DNA of 64,000 nt. Source: Mesorhizobium tamadayense. GTDB taxonomy: Bacteria; Pseudomonadota; Alphaproteobacteria; Rhizobiales; Rhizobiaceae. Location of the stretch: contig NZ_RQXT01000033.1 in assembly GCF_003863365.1 (NCBI RefSeq), forward strand, positions 1 to 64,000. Reading direction: 5' to 3'. The notes under the pieces were generated by a model. It was not told where the DNA came from and did no database searches. It worked only from the letters and a program-made list of their open reading frames with translations. This document shows positions 22,361-31,611 of the stretch, one piece after another. Numbering within the stretch: the first letter of the stretch is position 1; the number at the start of each line of letters is the position of its first letter. Position numbers and translations under genes: made by a program.

Positions 22361-24019
22361 TCACCCCTTCCGCTTCTCCACCTCCACCTTCCGCAGCAGA
22401 AACCGCTGGATCTTGCCGCTCGGCGTCTTCGGCAGCTCGGCGACGAACTCCACCTCGCGCGGATAGGAATGCGCCGAGAGCCGCTTCTTCACATGCTGGG
22501 CGAGCTCCTCCGCAAGCACCTCGCTGCCTTTGTAAGCGGGCGCCAGAACGACGAAGGCCTTGACGATCTCGGTGCGCTGCGGGTCCGGCACTCCGACTAC
22601 TGCCGCCTCGTTGACTGCCGGATGCTCGATCAGCGCGCTTTCGACGTCGAACGGGCCGATGCGGTAGCCGGCCGAGGTGATGACGTCGTCGGCGCGGCCG
22701 ATGAAGGAGACGGAGCCGTCCGGCTCATACTCCACCGTGTCGCCGGTGCGGTAATAGCCGCCAGATATCGCCGGGGTCTCCGCCTGGTGGTAGCCGTCGA
22801 ACCAGCGCAGCGGCGATTGCGCGATATCGACCGCCAGCACGCCCTGCTGGTTGGGGCCGAGCTCGCGTCCTGCCTCGTCCAGCACCACCATGCGGTAGCC
22901 CGGCATGGCAAACCCGGCCGAGCCCGCGCGCACGGGATGCGTCAGCCCGTGATGGTTGTTCACCATCATGCCGTTCTCGGTCTGGCCGTAATGGTCGTGG
23001 ATCGGTGCGGCGAGGTGGGCGTCGAACCAGCGGATCACCTCCGGATTGAGCGGCTCGCCGGCGCTGCTCACCACCCGCAGCCTGCCCTTGACGCGGGCGG
23101 CCGCCTCAGGCCCTTCCGCCATCAGCAGGCGATAGGCGGTGGGCGAGCCGGCAAGGCTGGTGACGCCGAGCCGCTCGATGATGTCGTAGGTGCTTTTGGC
23201 GTTGAAGGCGCCTTCATAAAAGGTCGTGGCGATGCCGAGCAGCAGAGGCCCGGTGATGGCGTAATATAGCCCGTAGGCCCAGCCAGGGTCGGCGATGTTC
23301 CAGAACACGTCGTCGGCGCGAAGCCCCATCGCGTCGCGCATATACGCGCCGAAGGCGAGCAGGGCGCGGAGCGGCACCGGCACGCCCTTGGGATGCCCCG
23401 TCGTGCCGGAGGTCGACATCATCATGAACAGGTCGTCGCCCTTGCGCATCGCCGGTTGGCAATCGGGGGAGGCCGCGGCAAGGGCGGCGCGGAAATCGAT
23501 GTCTCCTTCGGGCAGGGCGTCGGCGGGGGCGAGGATAGTCGCGATACGCGGGTGATTTTCCACCTCGTCGAGCTTGCCGCGATTGGCGGGGTTGGTCACC
23601 ACAAGCTTCGCCATGCTGTAGCCCAGCCGATGCTCGATCGCTTTCGGGCCAAAGGCGGTGAACAGCGGCTGGTAGACGGCGCCGATGCGCCACACGCCGA
23701 GGATCAGCGCCACCAGTTCGGGGATGCGCGGCAGCATGCCTGCCACGACGTCGCCGGGGCGCACGCCCAAATCCTTGAGCATGTTGCCGACGCGGCCCGA
23801 CATGCCGGCGAGATCGTCGAAGCTGAGCTCGCGCAGCGCGCCGCCGGCCGAGATCGCGCGCAGCGCCAGCCGGTTTTCGCCGGCATAGCGGCCGCAGCAT
23901 TCGACATAGGCGTTAATGCCGCCGGCCGGATCGCCGTCGAGCCTTGCGATCTCGTCCTCGATGCGGAAGCGCCGGACGGCATCGTCATAGGGCGGCAGCG
24001 CCGCGGGCATTTCGGTCAT
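22361..24019 (-). CDS. AMP-forming acyl-CoA synthetase
   Basis: A 552-residue adenylate-forming enzyme of the acetyl/medium-chain acyl-CoA synthetase group. The P-loop-like MSTSGTTGHPKGVPVP lies near 200, the aromatic adenine-binding DHYGQTENGMMVNNHH near 325, YRTGDTVEYEPDGSVSFIGRADDVITSAGYRIGPFDVE near 415-450, and the catalytic lysine in PKTPSGKIQRFLLRK near 535. The ATG at 24019 follows GGAGG. It forms acyl-AMP, then acyl-CoA, in the cytoplasm. The acid used is uncertain. The last codons touch a dispersed repeat, but the family C-terminus is intact. Confidence 0.9.
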   Translation of the reverse strand: MTEMPAALPPYDDAVRRFRIEDEIARLDGDPAGGINAYVECCGRYAGENRLALRAISAGGALRELSFDDLAGMSGRVGNMLKDLGVRPGDVVAGMLPRIPELVALILGVWRIGAVYQPLFTAFGPKAIEHRLGYSMAKLVVTNPANRGKLDEVENHPRIATILAPADALPEGDIDFRAALAAASPDCQPAMRKGDDLFMMMSTSGTTGHPKGVPVPLRALLAFGAYMRDAMGLRADDVFWNIADPGWAYGLYYAITGPLLLGIATTFYEGAFNAKSTYDIIERLGVTSLAGSPTAYRLLMAEGPEAAARVKGRLRVVSSAGEPLNPEVIRWFDAHLAAPIHDHYGQTENGMMVNNHHGLTHPVRAGSAGFAMPGYRMVVLDEAGRELGPNQQGVLAVDIAQSPLRWFDGYHQAETPAISGGYYRTGDTVEYEPDGSVSFIGRADDVITSAGYRIGPFDVESALIEHPAVNEAAVVGVPDPQRTEIVKAFVVLAPAYKGSEVLAEELAQHVKKRLSAHSYPREVEFVAELPKTPSGKIQRFLLRKVEVEKRKG

Positions 24020-24157
24020 GGCAATCCTCCCTCGGCCGCAGGCCACCTCCGCATGGAGTGGGTTGATGAGAGATTGCCCGAAAACACGGCGCCGGTCGAT
24101 TGCGGCAGCCACCGTCGCGTTTCGCATTCCTCTACCTCAATTCTGCGGCCCGGGCAC

Positions 24158-24245
24158 AAAAGTGCGCAGCGGTTTGGATAAGACATGTATCAAGACAATA
24201 ACCCAAAGCGCATCACCTGAATCCCTTCAGAGACGACGCGCCATG
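24158..24245. repeat. Degenerate dispersed repeats
   Basis: AAAAGTGCGCAGCGGTTT is shared with the tandem repeat at 1106-1149. It is followed by AAAGCGCATCACCTGAATCC and CTTCAGAGACGACGCGCC, a weak version of the element at 32870-32910 (GCGTCGCCTGAATCCGTTTC). These fill much of the 246-base gap upstream of the acyl-CoA synthetase. Confidence 0.6.
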
Positions 24246-24265
24246 AAGCGGCGGCGTTGCTGGGC

Positions 24266-25201
24266 TCAGGATGCCTGGCCGTGGTGGAGCAGCTTGAAAC
24301 AATCGCTGCTACCCGACATCGACTGCGCCAGCACCGGTTTCGAGCGATCGATCCATTCCTGCTGCGACTTGGCGTCGGCCTCGATCGCATCGGCCGGTGG
24401 AAGCGCGACAAAGCCTCGCCCCTTGCTGAAGAGCCAGCAGGCGCGGCCGAGAAACCGCCTGCTGCGCTGGCGGAGGAGGTCGGCGTCATAGAGGATGTCG
24501 AGCACCTCGTGCTTGATCTTCGGTTCCTTGTCGGGCTTGGCGACCGCCGCCTCGACCGGCTCGTCGCCGATCGCATCATGCAGGTCCTTGTAGTCGAGGC
24601 CGAGCTGGGTCGTGGCGTATTTGATCTCGTTCTCGTCGCGCACGATGTTGAACCACAGCGTCGGATCTAGCTCGTTGACGACAAAGGTGGCTTCGAGGTC
24701 GCGCGACAGGTTCAGGATGTCGAAGTCTCGAACATCGACGTCACGTTCGACCAGCAGGAGATTTTCGACCTGCTTGCCGAGCTCGGCTCCCTTGGCGCTG
24801 ACCGCGGCGTTGTTTCCGCCGTGTTCGGGACTGACATAAGCGCCGCCCTCATCCAGCACCTCGTCGAACTCGCCGAGCGTTTCGATGACGGGGGCGCCGC
24901 GGGCAATACGCGCCGCCAGCTTGGCGAGAACCTGCTGCAGCTCGGTCTCGCGTTTGCGCTGGTCCTGATAGTTCTGCTGGAAGAAGAAGATGAACAGGGA
25001 AACGCCGATGCCGATCAGGATCACGCTAAGCTGCGAAAAGACGTTGCGGTAATATTCCAGCAGCTTTTCGCGATGGCGTATTTCGTCGCGCACGCTGTGC
25101 GCCACATGAAGATTGACGATCAGCGAAAGGATCAGCCGCCCGGCGCCAACCAGGATGAGCCCGCCGATGAGAAGGTAGCCATGGCCTGCGCTGAAATCCA
25201 T
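24266..25201 (-). CDS. Membrane-anchored hypothetical protein with two N-terminal TM helices
   Basis: A 311-residue protein. Two hydrophobic helices lie near residues 8-30 (YLLIGGLILVGAGRLILSLI) and 58-78 (LSVILIGIGVSLFIFFFQQN). A basic loop separates them and a large soluble C-terminal part of about 230 residues follows. The ATG at 25201 starts the first helix cleanly, and only a weak purine-rich site precedes it. The soluble part has acidic helices (YDADLLRQRSRRFLGRACWL) and no enzyme motif. I do not recognise a family. It is divergent from the kamA-like gene. Confidence 0.65.
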   Translation of the reverse strand: MDFSAGHGYLLIGGLILVGAGRLILSLIVNLHVAHSVRDEIRHREKLLEYYRNVFSQLSVILIGIGVSLFIFFFQQNYQDQRKRETELQQVLAKLAARIARGAPVIETLGEFDEVLDEGGAYVSPEHGGNNAAVSAKGAELGKQVENLLLVERDVDVRDFDILNLSRDLEATFVVNELDPTLWFNIVRDENEIKYATTQLGLDYKDLHDAIGDEPVEAAVAKPDKEPKIKHEVLDILYDADLLRQRSRRFLGRACWLFSKGRGFVALPPADAIEADAKSQQEWIDRSKPVLAQSMSGSSDCFKLLHHGQAS

Positions 25202-25382
25202 CCGTCTCGCCCCCGAAGCCCGCGCCAAGTTAGACCCAATTTTGTTGCGCTCAAAGGTAGGAGACAAGCCGAGCATCATGCGCAGCCGGTCTCGCGCGAT
25301 GCTCCGCCGCTCTGCGGCAACCGTGGCGGTTGACCCTGCCGTCCATCCAGCCGATATCCCGCAAAACCGCATCGAGACCCCC

Positions 25383-26486
25383 ATGACCTCAGACGCCAAT
25401 CTCAGGGAATCCGCCACGCCCGACACCGCCTGGCAGGACGACGTCCGCGCCGGCGTGCGTCATGTCCGCGACCTGGCCTCACTCCCGCTCTCGCCCGCCG
25501 AGCGCGCCGCCGCGCAAGAGGCCGCGGCCAGCCACAAGGTGCGCATCCCGAAAGCTTACCTCGACCTGATCGACTGGAGCGATCCGCACGATCCGATCCG
25601 CGCCCAGGTGATCCCGTCGCCTGACGAGCTGATCGCCGCCGAGGGCGAGCTCGACGATCCGATCGGCGACCACGCCTTCAGCCCGGTGCCCAGGCTGACG
25701 CACCGCCACGCCGACCGCGTTCTCTTGTTCCCGACCTATCAATGCGCGGTCTATTGCCGTTTCTGCTTTCGCAAGGAGTCGCTGACTTCGATCGGCCGCG
25801 GCTATACGCGGGAAGCCCTGGAGCCGGCGCTGGCCTATATCGCCGAGCACCCCGAGATACGCGAGGTGATCCTGACCGGCGGCGATCCGCTGTCGCTGCC
25901 CGACGCAGCACTTGCCGAAATCCGCGCCCGCATCGAGGCGATCCCGCATGTGCGGCTCCTGCGCATCCACACCCGCGTGCCGGTGGCGCTGCCCTCGCGC
26001 ATCACGGCGGGTCTGGTCGGGGCCCTGCAGGGCAGGCTGATGGTGACGGTGGTCACCCATTTCAATCATCCCCGCGAAATCACTTCACGTGCCGAGGCGG
26101 CCTGCCGGACGATGCGGCAGGCGGGTTTCGTGCTGCTCAACCAGAGCGTTTTGCTCAAAGGTGTCAACGACCGGGTCGAGGTGCTGGAAGAGCTATGCAG
26201 CGAGCTGATGTATCGGCTGGGCGTAAAGCCCTATTACCTGCACCATGGCGACCTCGCGCGCGGCATGGCGCACCGCCGCACCACGATCGCGGAAGGCCAG
26301 GCGCTGGTCGCGGAACTGCGCCAGCGCCTCTCCGGCATCTGCAACCCGACCTATGTCATCGATTTGCCCGAAGGCGGCGGCAAGGTGCCGCTTGGGGCGA
26401 GCCATATCGAGGGGCGGGAAGGGGAGACATGGCTGATCCGCGGTCAGGACGGCAAGCTGAGGACATATCGGGAGGTGGTCGGGTAG
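25383..26486 (+). CDS. KamA/EpmB-type radical SAM lysine 2,3-aminomutase
   Basis: A 367-residue radical SAM protein of the lysine 2,3-aminomutase family. The [4Fe-4S] cysteines are in CAVYCRFCFRKE (Cys121, Cys125, Cys128). EVILTGGDPLSL near 160 is the SAM-binding GGE-like motif, and KPYYLHHGDLARGMAH near 285 is part of the PLP/lysine site. Length and sequence fit the short EpmB-like group, which makes (R)-beta-lysine for EF-P, as well as free-lysine KamA. The EpmA ligase and efp genes are not in the window, so the role is open. The ATG at 25383 is used, and a longer upstream extension has no family similarity. Confidence 0.88.
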   Translation: MTSDANLRESATPDTAWQDDVRAGVRHVRDLASLPLSPAERAAAQEAAASHKVRIPKAYLDLIDWSDPHDPIRAQVIPSPDELIAAEGELDDPIGDHAFSPVPRLTHRHADRVLLFPTYQCAVYCRFCFRKESLTSIGRGYTREALEPALAYIAEHPEIREVILTGGDPLSLPDAALAEIRARIEAIPHVRLLRIHTRVPVALPSRITAGLVGALQGRLMVTVVTHFNHPREITSRAEAACRTMRQAGFVLLNQSVLLKGVNDRVEVLEELCSELMYRLGVKPYYLHHGDLARGMAHRRTTIAEGQALVAELRQRLSGICNPTYVIDLPEGGGKVPLGASHIEGREGETWLIRGQDGKLRTYREVVG

Positions 26487-26569
26487 CTCCCTTTCCTCTT
26501 CATTCCTTGGGGGCGAGGAACTTCCATCCCGCCTCCGCATTCCATGAGCGGGGGCTTAAGGAGCGCAGC

Positions 26570-27406
26570 GTGAAGGCATTGTTGGGAATCGTCGGCGGCT
26601 TTGTGCTGACCCTGGCCGTGTTTGCCTCAGGGCTCGGCTTCGCCACCTGGCTGCTGGCCGCCAAGCCGGTGCGCCAGGCGACCCCGGCGATCGGCGTCTC
26701 CGAGCTGTGGACCAAGGACGCCCAGCCGGTCGACCCGGCAAAGCAGGAGCTCGAACGCATTCCCGCCCGGCAGGCCGCTGGCGCGCCCGCCGAGGCGGAC
26801 GAAACGGCCAAGGCGGACACCGGCACGCAGACCACGGCCCTTGCAACGCCACCTCCCGCACCGCCGCGCCAATTGCAGCCGTTGCCCGATGTCTCCCAGC
26901 TAGGCCAACCCGCGCCCGACGCTAATGCGGCCGCCCAGCCTTCGCAGCAGGCGCCGGCCCAGCAACAGCAGGCGCAATTGCCCGCCGCCCATCTCGAATG
27001 GTGCGCCAACCGTTATCGCAGCTACCGTCCGGAAGAAAACAGCTACCGCTCCTACAGTGGCGAGCTGCGCCCCTGCATCTCGCCCTATTTCGATCCCGGC
27101 GGCGACAGCACCGCCTCGACCGACGGACGCCAATCCGATCAGCTCGGGATGAATGATCAAGGCGAGGTGACCGACGACCAGGCCGAGATGGAAGGCTACG
27201 CCACGACCAGGGACGGCTACGCGACCACCTATGGCGGTCCGCCGGAAGAGATTTCACCCGAGGAACAGGCCCCCAGGGATCAGCTCTTGGGCCCGCAGTT
27301 TTCAGGCGACCATATCGACTACTGCTTCAGCCGCTACCAGTCCTACCGGCCTGAGGATAACACCTACCAGCCCTATGACGGCGGCCCGCGCCGGCAGTGC
27401 GAGTAG
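26570..27406 (+). CDS. Exported/anchored protein with two BA14K domains
   Basis: A 278-residue protein starting at GTG 26570, with AAGGAG 8 bases upstream. An N-terminal hydrophobic helix (GIVGGFVLTLAVFASGLGFA) is a signal or anchor. A low-complexity Pro/Ala/Gln stretch follows, then two copies of the BA14K motif: WCANRYRSYRPEENSYRSYS at about 145-164 and YCFSRYQSYRPEDNTYQPYD at about 250-269, each closed by a cysteine. BA14K proteins are small lectin-like surface antigens first seen in Brucella and usually have one domain. Two in one protein is uncommon in my experience. It is probably periplasmic or surface-exposed. Confidence 0.8.
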   Translation: MKALLGIVGGFVLTLAVFASGLGFATWLLAAKPVRQATPAIGVSELWTKDAQPVDPAKQELERIPARQAAGAPAEADETAKADTGTQTTALATPPPAPPRQLQPLPDVSQLGQPAPDANAAAQPSQQAPAQQQQAQLPAAHLEWCANRYRSYRPEENSYRSYSGELRPCISPYFDPGGDSTASTDGRQSDQLGMNDQGEVTDDQAEMEGYATTRDGYATTYGGPPEEISPEEQAPRDQLLGPQFSGDHIDYCFSRYQSYRPEDNTYQPYDGGPRRQCE

Positions 27407-27475
27407 GGTAGCCAGAGCGGCGCCGCATTCTTTCCCGCCACACTCGCGCACCGCGATCCGAAGATCCGAACCGCT

Positions 27476-27883
27476 CTACGGCTGCAGCCGGCCGGGCCGT
27501 CCGCGGCCGAGCGCGCCGTCGGCGCGCGCTTGCAGGTAGGCATAGATCTCGTCCACATAAGGCGCGAAGTTGGGGTCGCCGGCAAAGCCTTTCATCACCG
27601 AACCGCTGCTGGCCTGGCCGTTCAGCACGGCGCGCCGGAAGGCGTCGACATCGGGCAGCCGGCTGACAAGAGACGGCGCGAATGTCGAGCCCACGCCGTC
27701 CGGGCCGTGGCAGCGGTCGCAGCCCGCATGGTAGCGCCGGAAACCGTCATAGGTCCGCGCATCAACCTTGCCGTCCATGACCCGGTAGAATTTGCCGGGA
27801 GCGGCGGCATCCTGCGCCGCCGCGCCGGCGCCGGCCGCCAAGCTCAGGGCAGCGGAGCAAAACAGTTGCCGCAGGCTGCCCAT
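27476..27883 (-). CDS. Mono-haem c-type cytochrome of the methanol-metabolism-related type
   Basis: A 135-residue exported cytochrome. The signal peptide ends near AAAQ (about residue 24). One haem motif CDRCH follows RRYHAG, and the C-terminus YVDEIYAYLQARADGALGRG matches cytochromes annotated as methanol-metabolism-related or as partners of PQQ-dependent alcohol dehydrogenases. A methionine in VMKGFAGDPNF is a likely axial ligand. No PQQ-dehydrogenase is present in the window, so this is an orphan electron carrier or part of a broken-up locus. A small exported protein lies 56 bases upstream on the same strand. Confidence 0.8.
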   Translation of the reverse strand: MGSLRQLFCSAALSLAAGAGAAAQDAAAPGKFYRVMDGKVDARTYDGFRRYHAGCDRCHGPDGVGSTFAPSLVSRLPDVDAFRRAVLNGQASSGSVMKGFAGDPNFAPYVDEIYAYLQARADGALGRGRPGRLQP

Positions 27884-27939
27884 CTGTCATCCAGGATGCC
27901 GGTTGTGCATGCGCGGCGCCCCCTCCGGACTAGCCGGAC

Positions 27940-28341
27940 TCACGGCGCGGTGGCCGATACCGTCGTCGGTTGCGCGCTGTCCAGGGTCAGGTCGTTCTCC
28001 AAAGCGGTTGCCGGAGCGAAGGTCGGGTCGCTGACCAGCAGCGCCTTGCCGTCCCGCACTATTTCGAAATCGATGGACGGCTGGCCGAGGGCCTGCGGCA
28101 CGGAGATCATCATGCGCTGGCCCGCCGCAAGCGTGGAGACGATCCGGACCGGCTGCTGCTCGGCCCCGGAAGCCATGGTCGCGACGACCCGGTAGCCGTC
28201 CGGCTCGACCGTGTAATAGACGGCGCCGCTGAAGCTGCCGAGTTGGATGCTGTGGCCGTTCGCCGGCGCCAGTTCCGATGCCGCCGCGCTACCTGTCGCT
28301 GTGAGCAAGGCAAATGCAAATGCGCTAAAATATCTGGTCAT
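27940..28341 (-). CDS. Small exported hypothetical protein
   Basis: A 133-residue protein with a signal peptide (TRYFSAFAFALLTATGSAAA, cleavage near residue 22) and a beta-rich mature part (YYTVEPDGYRVVATMASG, PVRIVSTLAAGQRMMISVPQ). The ATG at 28341 follows AAGGAGG. It lies just upstream of the cytochrome c gene on the same strand and is likely co-transcribed with it. I do not know the family. Its position suggests a periplasmic partner of the cytochrome pathway. Confidence 0.7.
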   Translation of the reverse strand: MTRYFSAFAFALLTATGSAAASELAPANGHSIQLGSFSGAVYYTVEPDGYRVVATMASGAEQQPVRIVSTLAAGQRMMISVPQALGQPSIDFEIVRDGKALLVSDPTFAPATALENDLTLDSAQPTTVSATAP

Positions 28342-28482
28342 CGCTATTCCCTCCTTCGGTTCGGCGATCTCCTGGACAGGCAGCCCGTCCATGAGCGTCG
28401 CCTGATGCTACGCGCGCCGGCCTGCGCCCACATCGGTACGATCACCCAAATTTCGGCTGCCGCGCTCCTATTTTCGCAAGGA

Positions 28483-31155
28483 TCAAGGCGCGCCGGCGGT
28501 CGACAGCAGCCACGGCTCGCCGCGCAGCCTGAGCAACACTTCCATCCGGTTGGCGGCGTTGAATTTGCCAAGCACGGCCGAAACCTGGTGCTCGACCGTG
28601 CGCGGCGATCGCGACAGGGTGCGTGCGACCTCCTTGTTGCTCTTGCCCTCCGCGATCAAGGCGAGCACCTGCTGCTCGTGCTGCGTCAGGCCGAGCGGGT
28701 GCTGGCGGGCGGCCGTGTAAGGACCTCGGCGCATTTTCGGCAGCCGGCCGGCGATGCCCAGGCGCTGCGCCAGCTTGCGCGCCAGCATCGCGGCGGGGCG
28801 CGCCTCGAGCGCCTCCAGCCTTGTCACGGCGCTCGCCAATGCCGTCGCGGCCTCGGCGCCGCGCACCTGCATCAGCGCGAGCGCCGCTTCGTAGGGAAGG
28901 CCCAGGCGCTCCCATTCCTTGGCCGCCGCCAGCGGATCGCCGCCAAGCTCGACCGCGCGCCGCCACGGAACCCGTGTCGTCGGCGCCGGCAGCGGCTCCT
29001 CCATCGCGCATCGCCGCCACCAGACGGCCAGCTCGCCGAGGTCGGAAGGGCGGAAGTTGGCGAGGTCCATCGCCGCCAACGCCGTCAGCTGCTCATGGCC
29101 GGCCGCGCGGTCCTCGGCAAGCCAGGCGGCCTCGGTCAGCGCCATGCGGACCGGCACGATGCGTTGCAGCTCGCCGGTCGGCAGTCCCTCCTCCAACGCC
29201 TGCTGCAAGAGGGCAGGGCCGTCGGGCTCGCCCAGCCGCACGCGCACCCTGCCAAGCACGGTGAGCGCCGGCAGGTGCATGACCACCGGCAGGCGTTCCA
29301 GTTTCATAACGCCCTGCGCTATGGTCTCGGCGTCGCGAAAGCGCCCCTGTTCCATGCGCAGCTGCGCCTGCCGGCCAAGCAGATACTGCGCCGGCGAATC
29401 GAGGTCGTTCCTGGCGGCGAACACGATGCCGTCGGAGAGCAACCGCTCGGCAAGCGCGAAGTCCTTGGAGACCACCGCATATTCGGCATAGTTGGTGTAA
29501 GCGCGCGCCGCATGGTCGTGGAACCCGTGCTCGAGCGCGAGAGCCAGGCTTTCCTCCATCCGCTCGCGTCCGCCCGGACGGTCGTCGAAAAGCTGCGCGG
29601 TGCCGACATTGTTGAGCGCATGCACACGCGTTTCGACTTCGCCCAGCCGGTCGGCCAGGGCGATGGCGCGCAGGCCCCACTCGATCGCCTCGTCGAACCG
29701 ATAGTGCAGCATATGCAGCTGCGAGCGTGTGCTGTAGGCCATCGCCAGTTCCGGCCCGGGCGGCAGGCTTTCCACCTCACGCACCGCTTCGTTGGCGAAG
29801 TGCTCAGCCTGCTCGCCCTCGCCGCGGCGCCAGTGCAGCCTCGAAAGGCTGCGCAGATTGAGACTGACCTTGTCGGGGCGCCCGAGCTCGTGCCAGAGCT
29901 GAATGGCGCGATGCCCTGCCTCGATGATCGTGTCATAGACCTGCAGCGCCAGCCCGGCCTCGTAAGCCCAGGATTCGTAAAGCTGGGCGGCCTCGGCCGG
30001 CGGCGCCTCGGCAACGTATCTGAGCGCCGTCGCCAGATGCGCGGCGGCCTCACGATGCGCGCCGAGATGCGCAGCCTGCGCCGCAGCCTGCGGCGCGAGT
30101 TCCAGTACACGCGCTCCGTTGTCGGCAGCGGCGGCGTGGTGCACCCGGCGTGCAAGCTGGGCGCTTGCCTGCGCCGCCGGGAGGCCTGCTATCGCCGCCT
30201 CCACCTTGGCATGGAGCGACCGCTGAAGGCTGGGCGACAGACGCTCGAGCGTCGCCTGCCTGGCAAGCTCATGGCGGAAGGTCAGCGCCCCCTGGGCGTC
30301 CCGCCGCAGCAATCCGCGGGCCACGCAGCGGTCCGCGACAGCGTCCGCCTCGGCGCCGAGAAGGGCGCGGATGAGCCATGGCTCCACGCTGCCGGGCTCG
30401 ATGCTCATCATCTCCAGCACATCGCGCTCGCCGCCCGTCAGGCGCGACAGCCGCGACCACACCGCGTCGCGTATCGAATCCGGAACATGTCCCGGTTCCG
30501 CCTCGCTGCTCGCCAGAAGCTCGGAGACGAAGAAGGGATTGCCCCCCGTGATCTGGTAGAGGTCGGCGCCGGCTCGGCCCGACTGTTCGGCCAGTCTCGT
30601 GACCGCCTGGGGCGAAAGCGACTTCAGCGATATGCGGGCCAGCGATGCCGCCGGCAGGTCGCCCCTTATATGCGTGAGCGGATGGTCGGCGACCAGTTCG
30701 TCGCTGCGCGCGCTGAGCACCAGCATGGCGCGAAGCAGGGAGATGCGGCGGCCGAGATATCTGATCAGATCGAGCGTCGCGTTATCCGCCCAATGCACGT
30801 CCTCGAAAACGAGCACGGTCGTTCCCCTGGCATGCTGAAGCGCGCTCAGCAGCGCGGGAAAGAGCCGTTCGGGCGCGGCCCCCTGATCGAGCAGCGCCGC
30901 AACCTCGGGGTCGAGCGCCTGCGCCATGTCCTGCAGGGGACCGAGCGGACGCGGCGTGAACAGCGCCTCGCACCAGCCCCACAGCACCCGGCAGCCCACG
31001 CCCGCCCGCTCGGCGAATTCCTGCAGCAGGGAAGTCTTGCCTATGCCCGCCTCGCCTTCGAGCAGCACGATACCGCCGCGGCCATCCACGGCACTGGCCG
31101 CGGTCGCCAACAAGGTTTTAAGCGGACCCTCTCGTTCGAGCAGCATCGGGAGCAT
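28483..31155 (-). CDS. LuxR-family regulator with AAA ATPase and TPR region (MalT-like/LAL)
   Basis: An 890-residue regulator of the large ATP-binding LuxR type. The N-terminal P-loop ATPase has Walker A GEAGIGKTS at residues 34-42 and Walker B VLVFEDVHWAD near 115-125. A sensor-like LSARSDEL follows. The middle 400 residues are helical TPR-like repeats that usually sense a ligand. The C-terminal HTH (LTQHEQQVLALIAEGKSNKE through RTVEHQVSAVLGKF) binds DNA. ATG at 31155 is given, and ATG 31146 is equally possible. It faces the cytochrome c pair on the same strand and a divergent globin, both possible targets. The inducer is unknown. Confidence 0.85.
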   Translation of the reverse strand: MLPMLLEREGPLKTLLATAASAVDGRGGIVLLEGEAGIGKTSLLQEFAERAGVGCRVLWGWCEALFTPRPLGPLQDMAQALDPEVAALLDQGAAPERLFPALLSALQHARGTTVLVFEDVHWADNATLDLIRYLGRRISLLRAMLVLSARSDELVADHPLTHIRGDLPAASLARISLKSLSPQAVTRLAEQSGRAGADLYQITGGNPFFVSELLASSEAEPGHVPDSIRDAVWSRLSRLTGGERDVLEMMSIEPGSVEPWLIRALLGAEADAVADRCVARGLLRRDAQGALTFRHELARQATLERLSPSLQRSLHAKVEAAIAGLPAAQASAQLARRVHHAAAADNGARVLELAPQAAAQAAHLGAHREAAAHLATALRYVAEAPPAEAAQLYESWAYEAGLALQVYDTIIEAGHRAIQLWHELGRPDKVSLNLRSLSRLHWRRGEGEQAEHFANEAVREVESLPPGPELAMAYSTRSQLHMLHYRFDEAIEWGLRAIALADRLGEVETRVHALNNVGTAQLFDDRPGGRERMEESLALALEHGFHDHAARAYTNYAEYAVVSKDFALAERLLSDGIVFAARNDLDSPAQYLLGRQAQLRMEQGRFRDAETIAQGVMKLERLPVVMHLPALTVLGRVRVRLGEPDGPALLQQALEEGLPTGELQRIVPVRMALTEAAWLAEDRAAGHEQLTALAAMDLANFRPSDLGELAVWWRRCAMEEPLPAPTTRVPWRRAVELGGDPLAAAKEWERLGLPYEAALALMQVRGAEAATALASAVTRLEALEARPAAMLARKLAQRLGIAGRLPKMRRGPYTAARQHPLGLTQHEQQVLALIAEGKSNKEVARTLSRSPRTVEHQVSAVLGKFNAANRMEVLLRLRGEPWLLSTAGAP

Positions 31156-31168
31156 CCCTTTGCCTGAC

Positions 31169-31206
31169 GCATGCCGGCCAAGAATGCCCCGCTGTTTTCG
31201 GCATGC
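31169..31206. promoter_or_regulatory. Inverted repeat in the regulator/globin divergent region
   Basis: GCATGCCG at 31169-31176 and CGGCATGC at 31199-31206 are exact inverse complements with a 22-base spacer, just upstream of the LuxR-type regulator. It could be an autoregulatory site or an RNA hairpin in the leader. The rest of the 456-base region (31156-31611) holds an AT-richer stretch near 31285-31320 likely to include promoters. No small gene was recognised there. Confidence 0.4.
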
Positions 31207-31611
31207 TTAGAAACAAGACCCTGAAGCGCGCCGCAAAGGCTCTTCCAACGCGCCGCCTCGAAGCCGCGAGTGTACCGCAACACAGCCTGATTTACATTAG
31301 GATTACGTGAAATAAGGCCCAATCCCGGCCGCGATGGCCGCTTTTTTTCCGGTTACCGGCGTCACGAACCGGCTTGTGGACGGCCGGCCCCGAAACCAGG
31401 GCGTGTGACGGTGGGCGCGAAAGGGCCGGCGAAGCGGCCTTGAAGCCGCTTGGCCGCGGGCTTGATGTGGCCCGCCTCCGGAATCGAGGTTGACGAAACC
31501 ATCCGAATACAACCTGAAACCAAATGGAAACACACCGGCGCCACAACCGGCATGCCTGCGAAACGCCCGGGCGTGATGCTCGCGCAGGCTTACAAATGCG
31601 GAGGAGCGCCG

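Noticed and set aside
27970..31167. 1065-codon open frame on the plus strand
   Set aside because: It is fully antisense to the LuxR-type regulator and is rich in Arg/Gln/His, typical of shadow frames.
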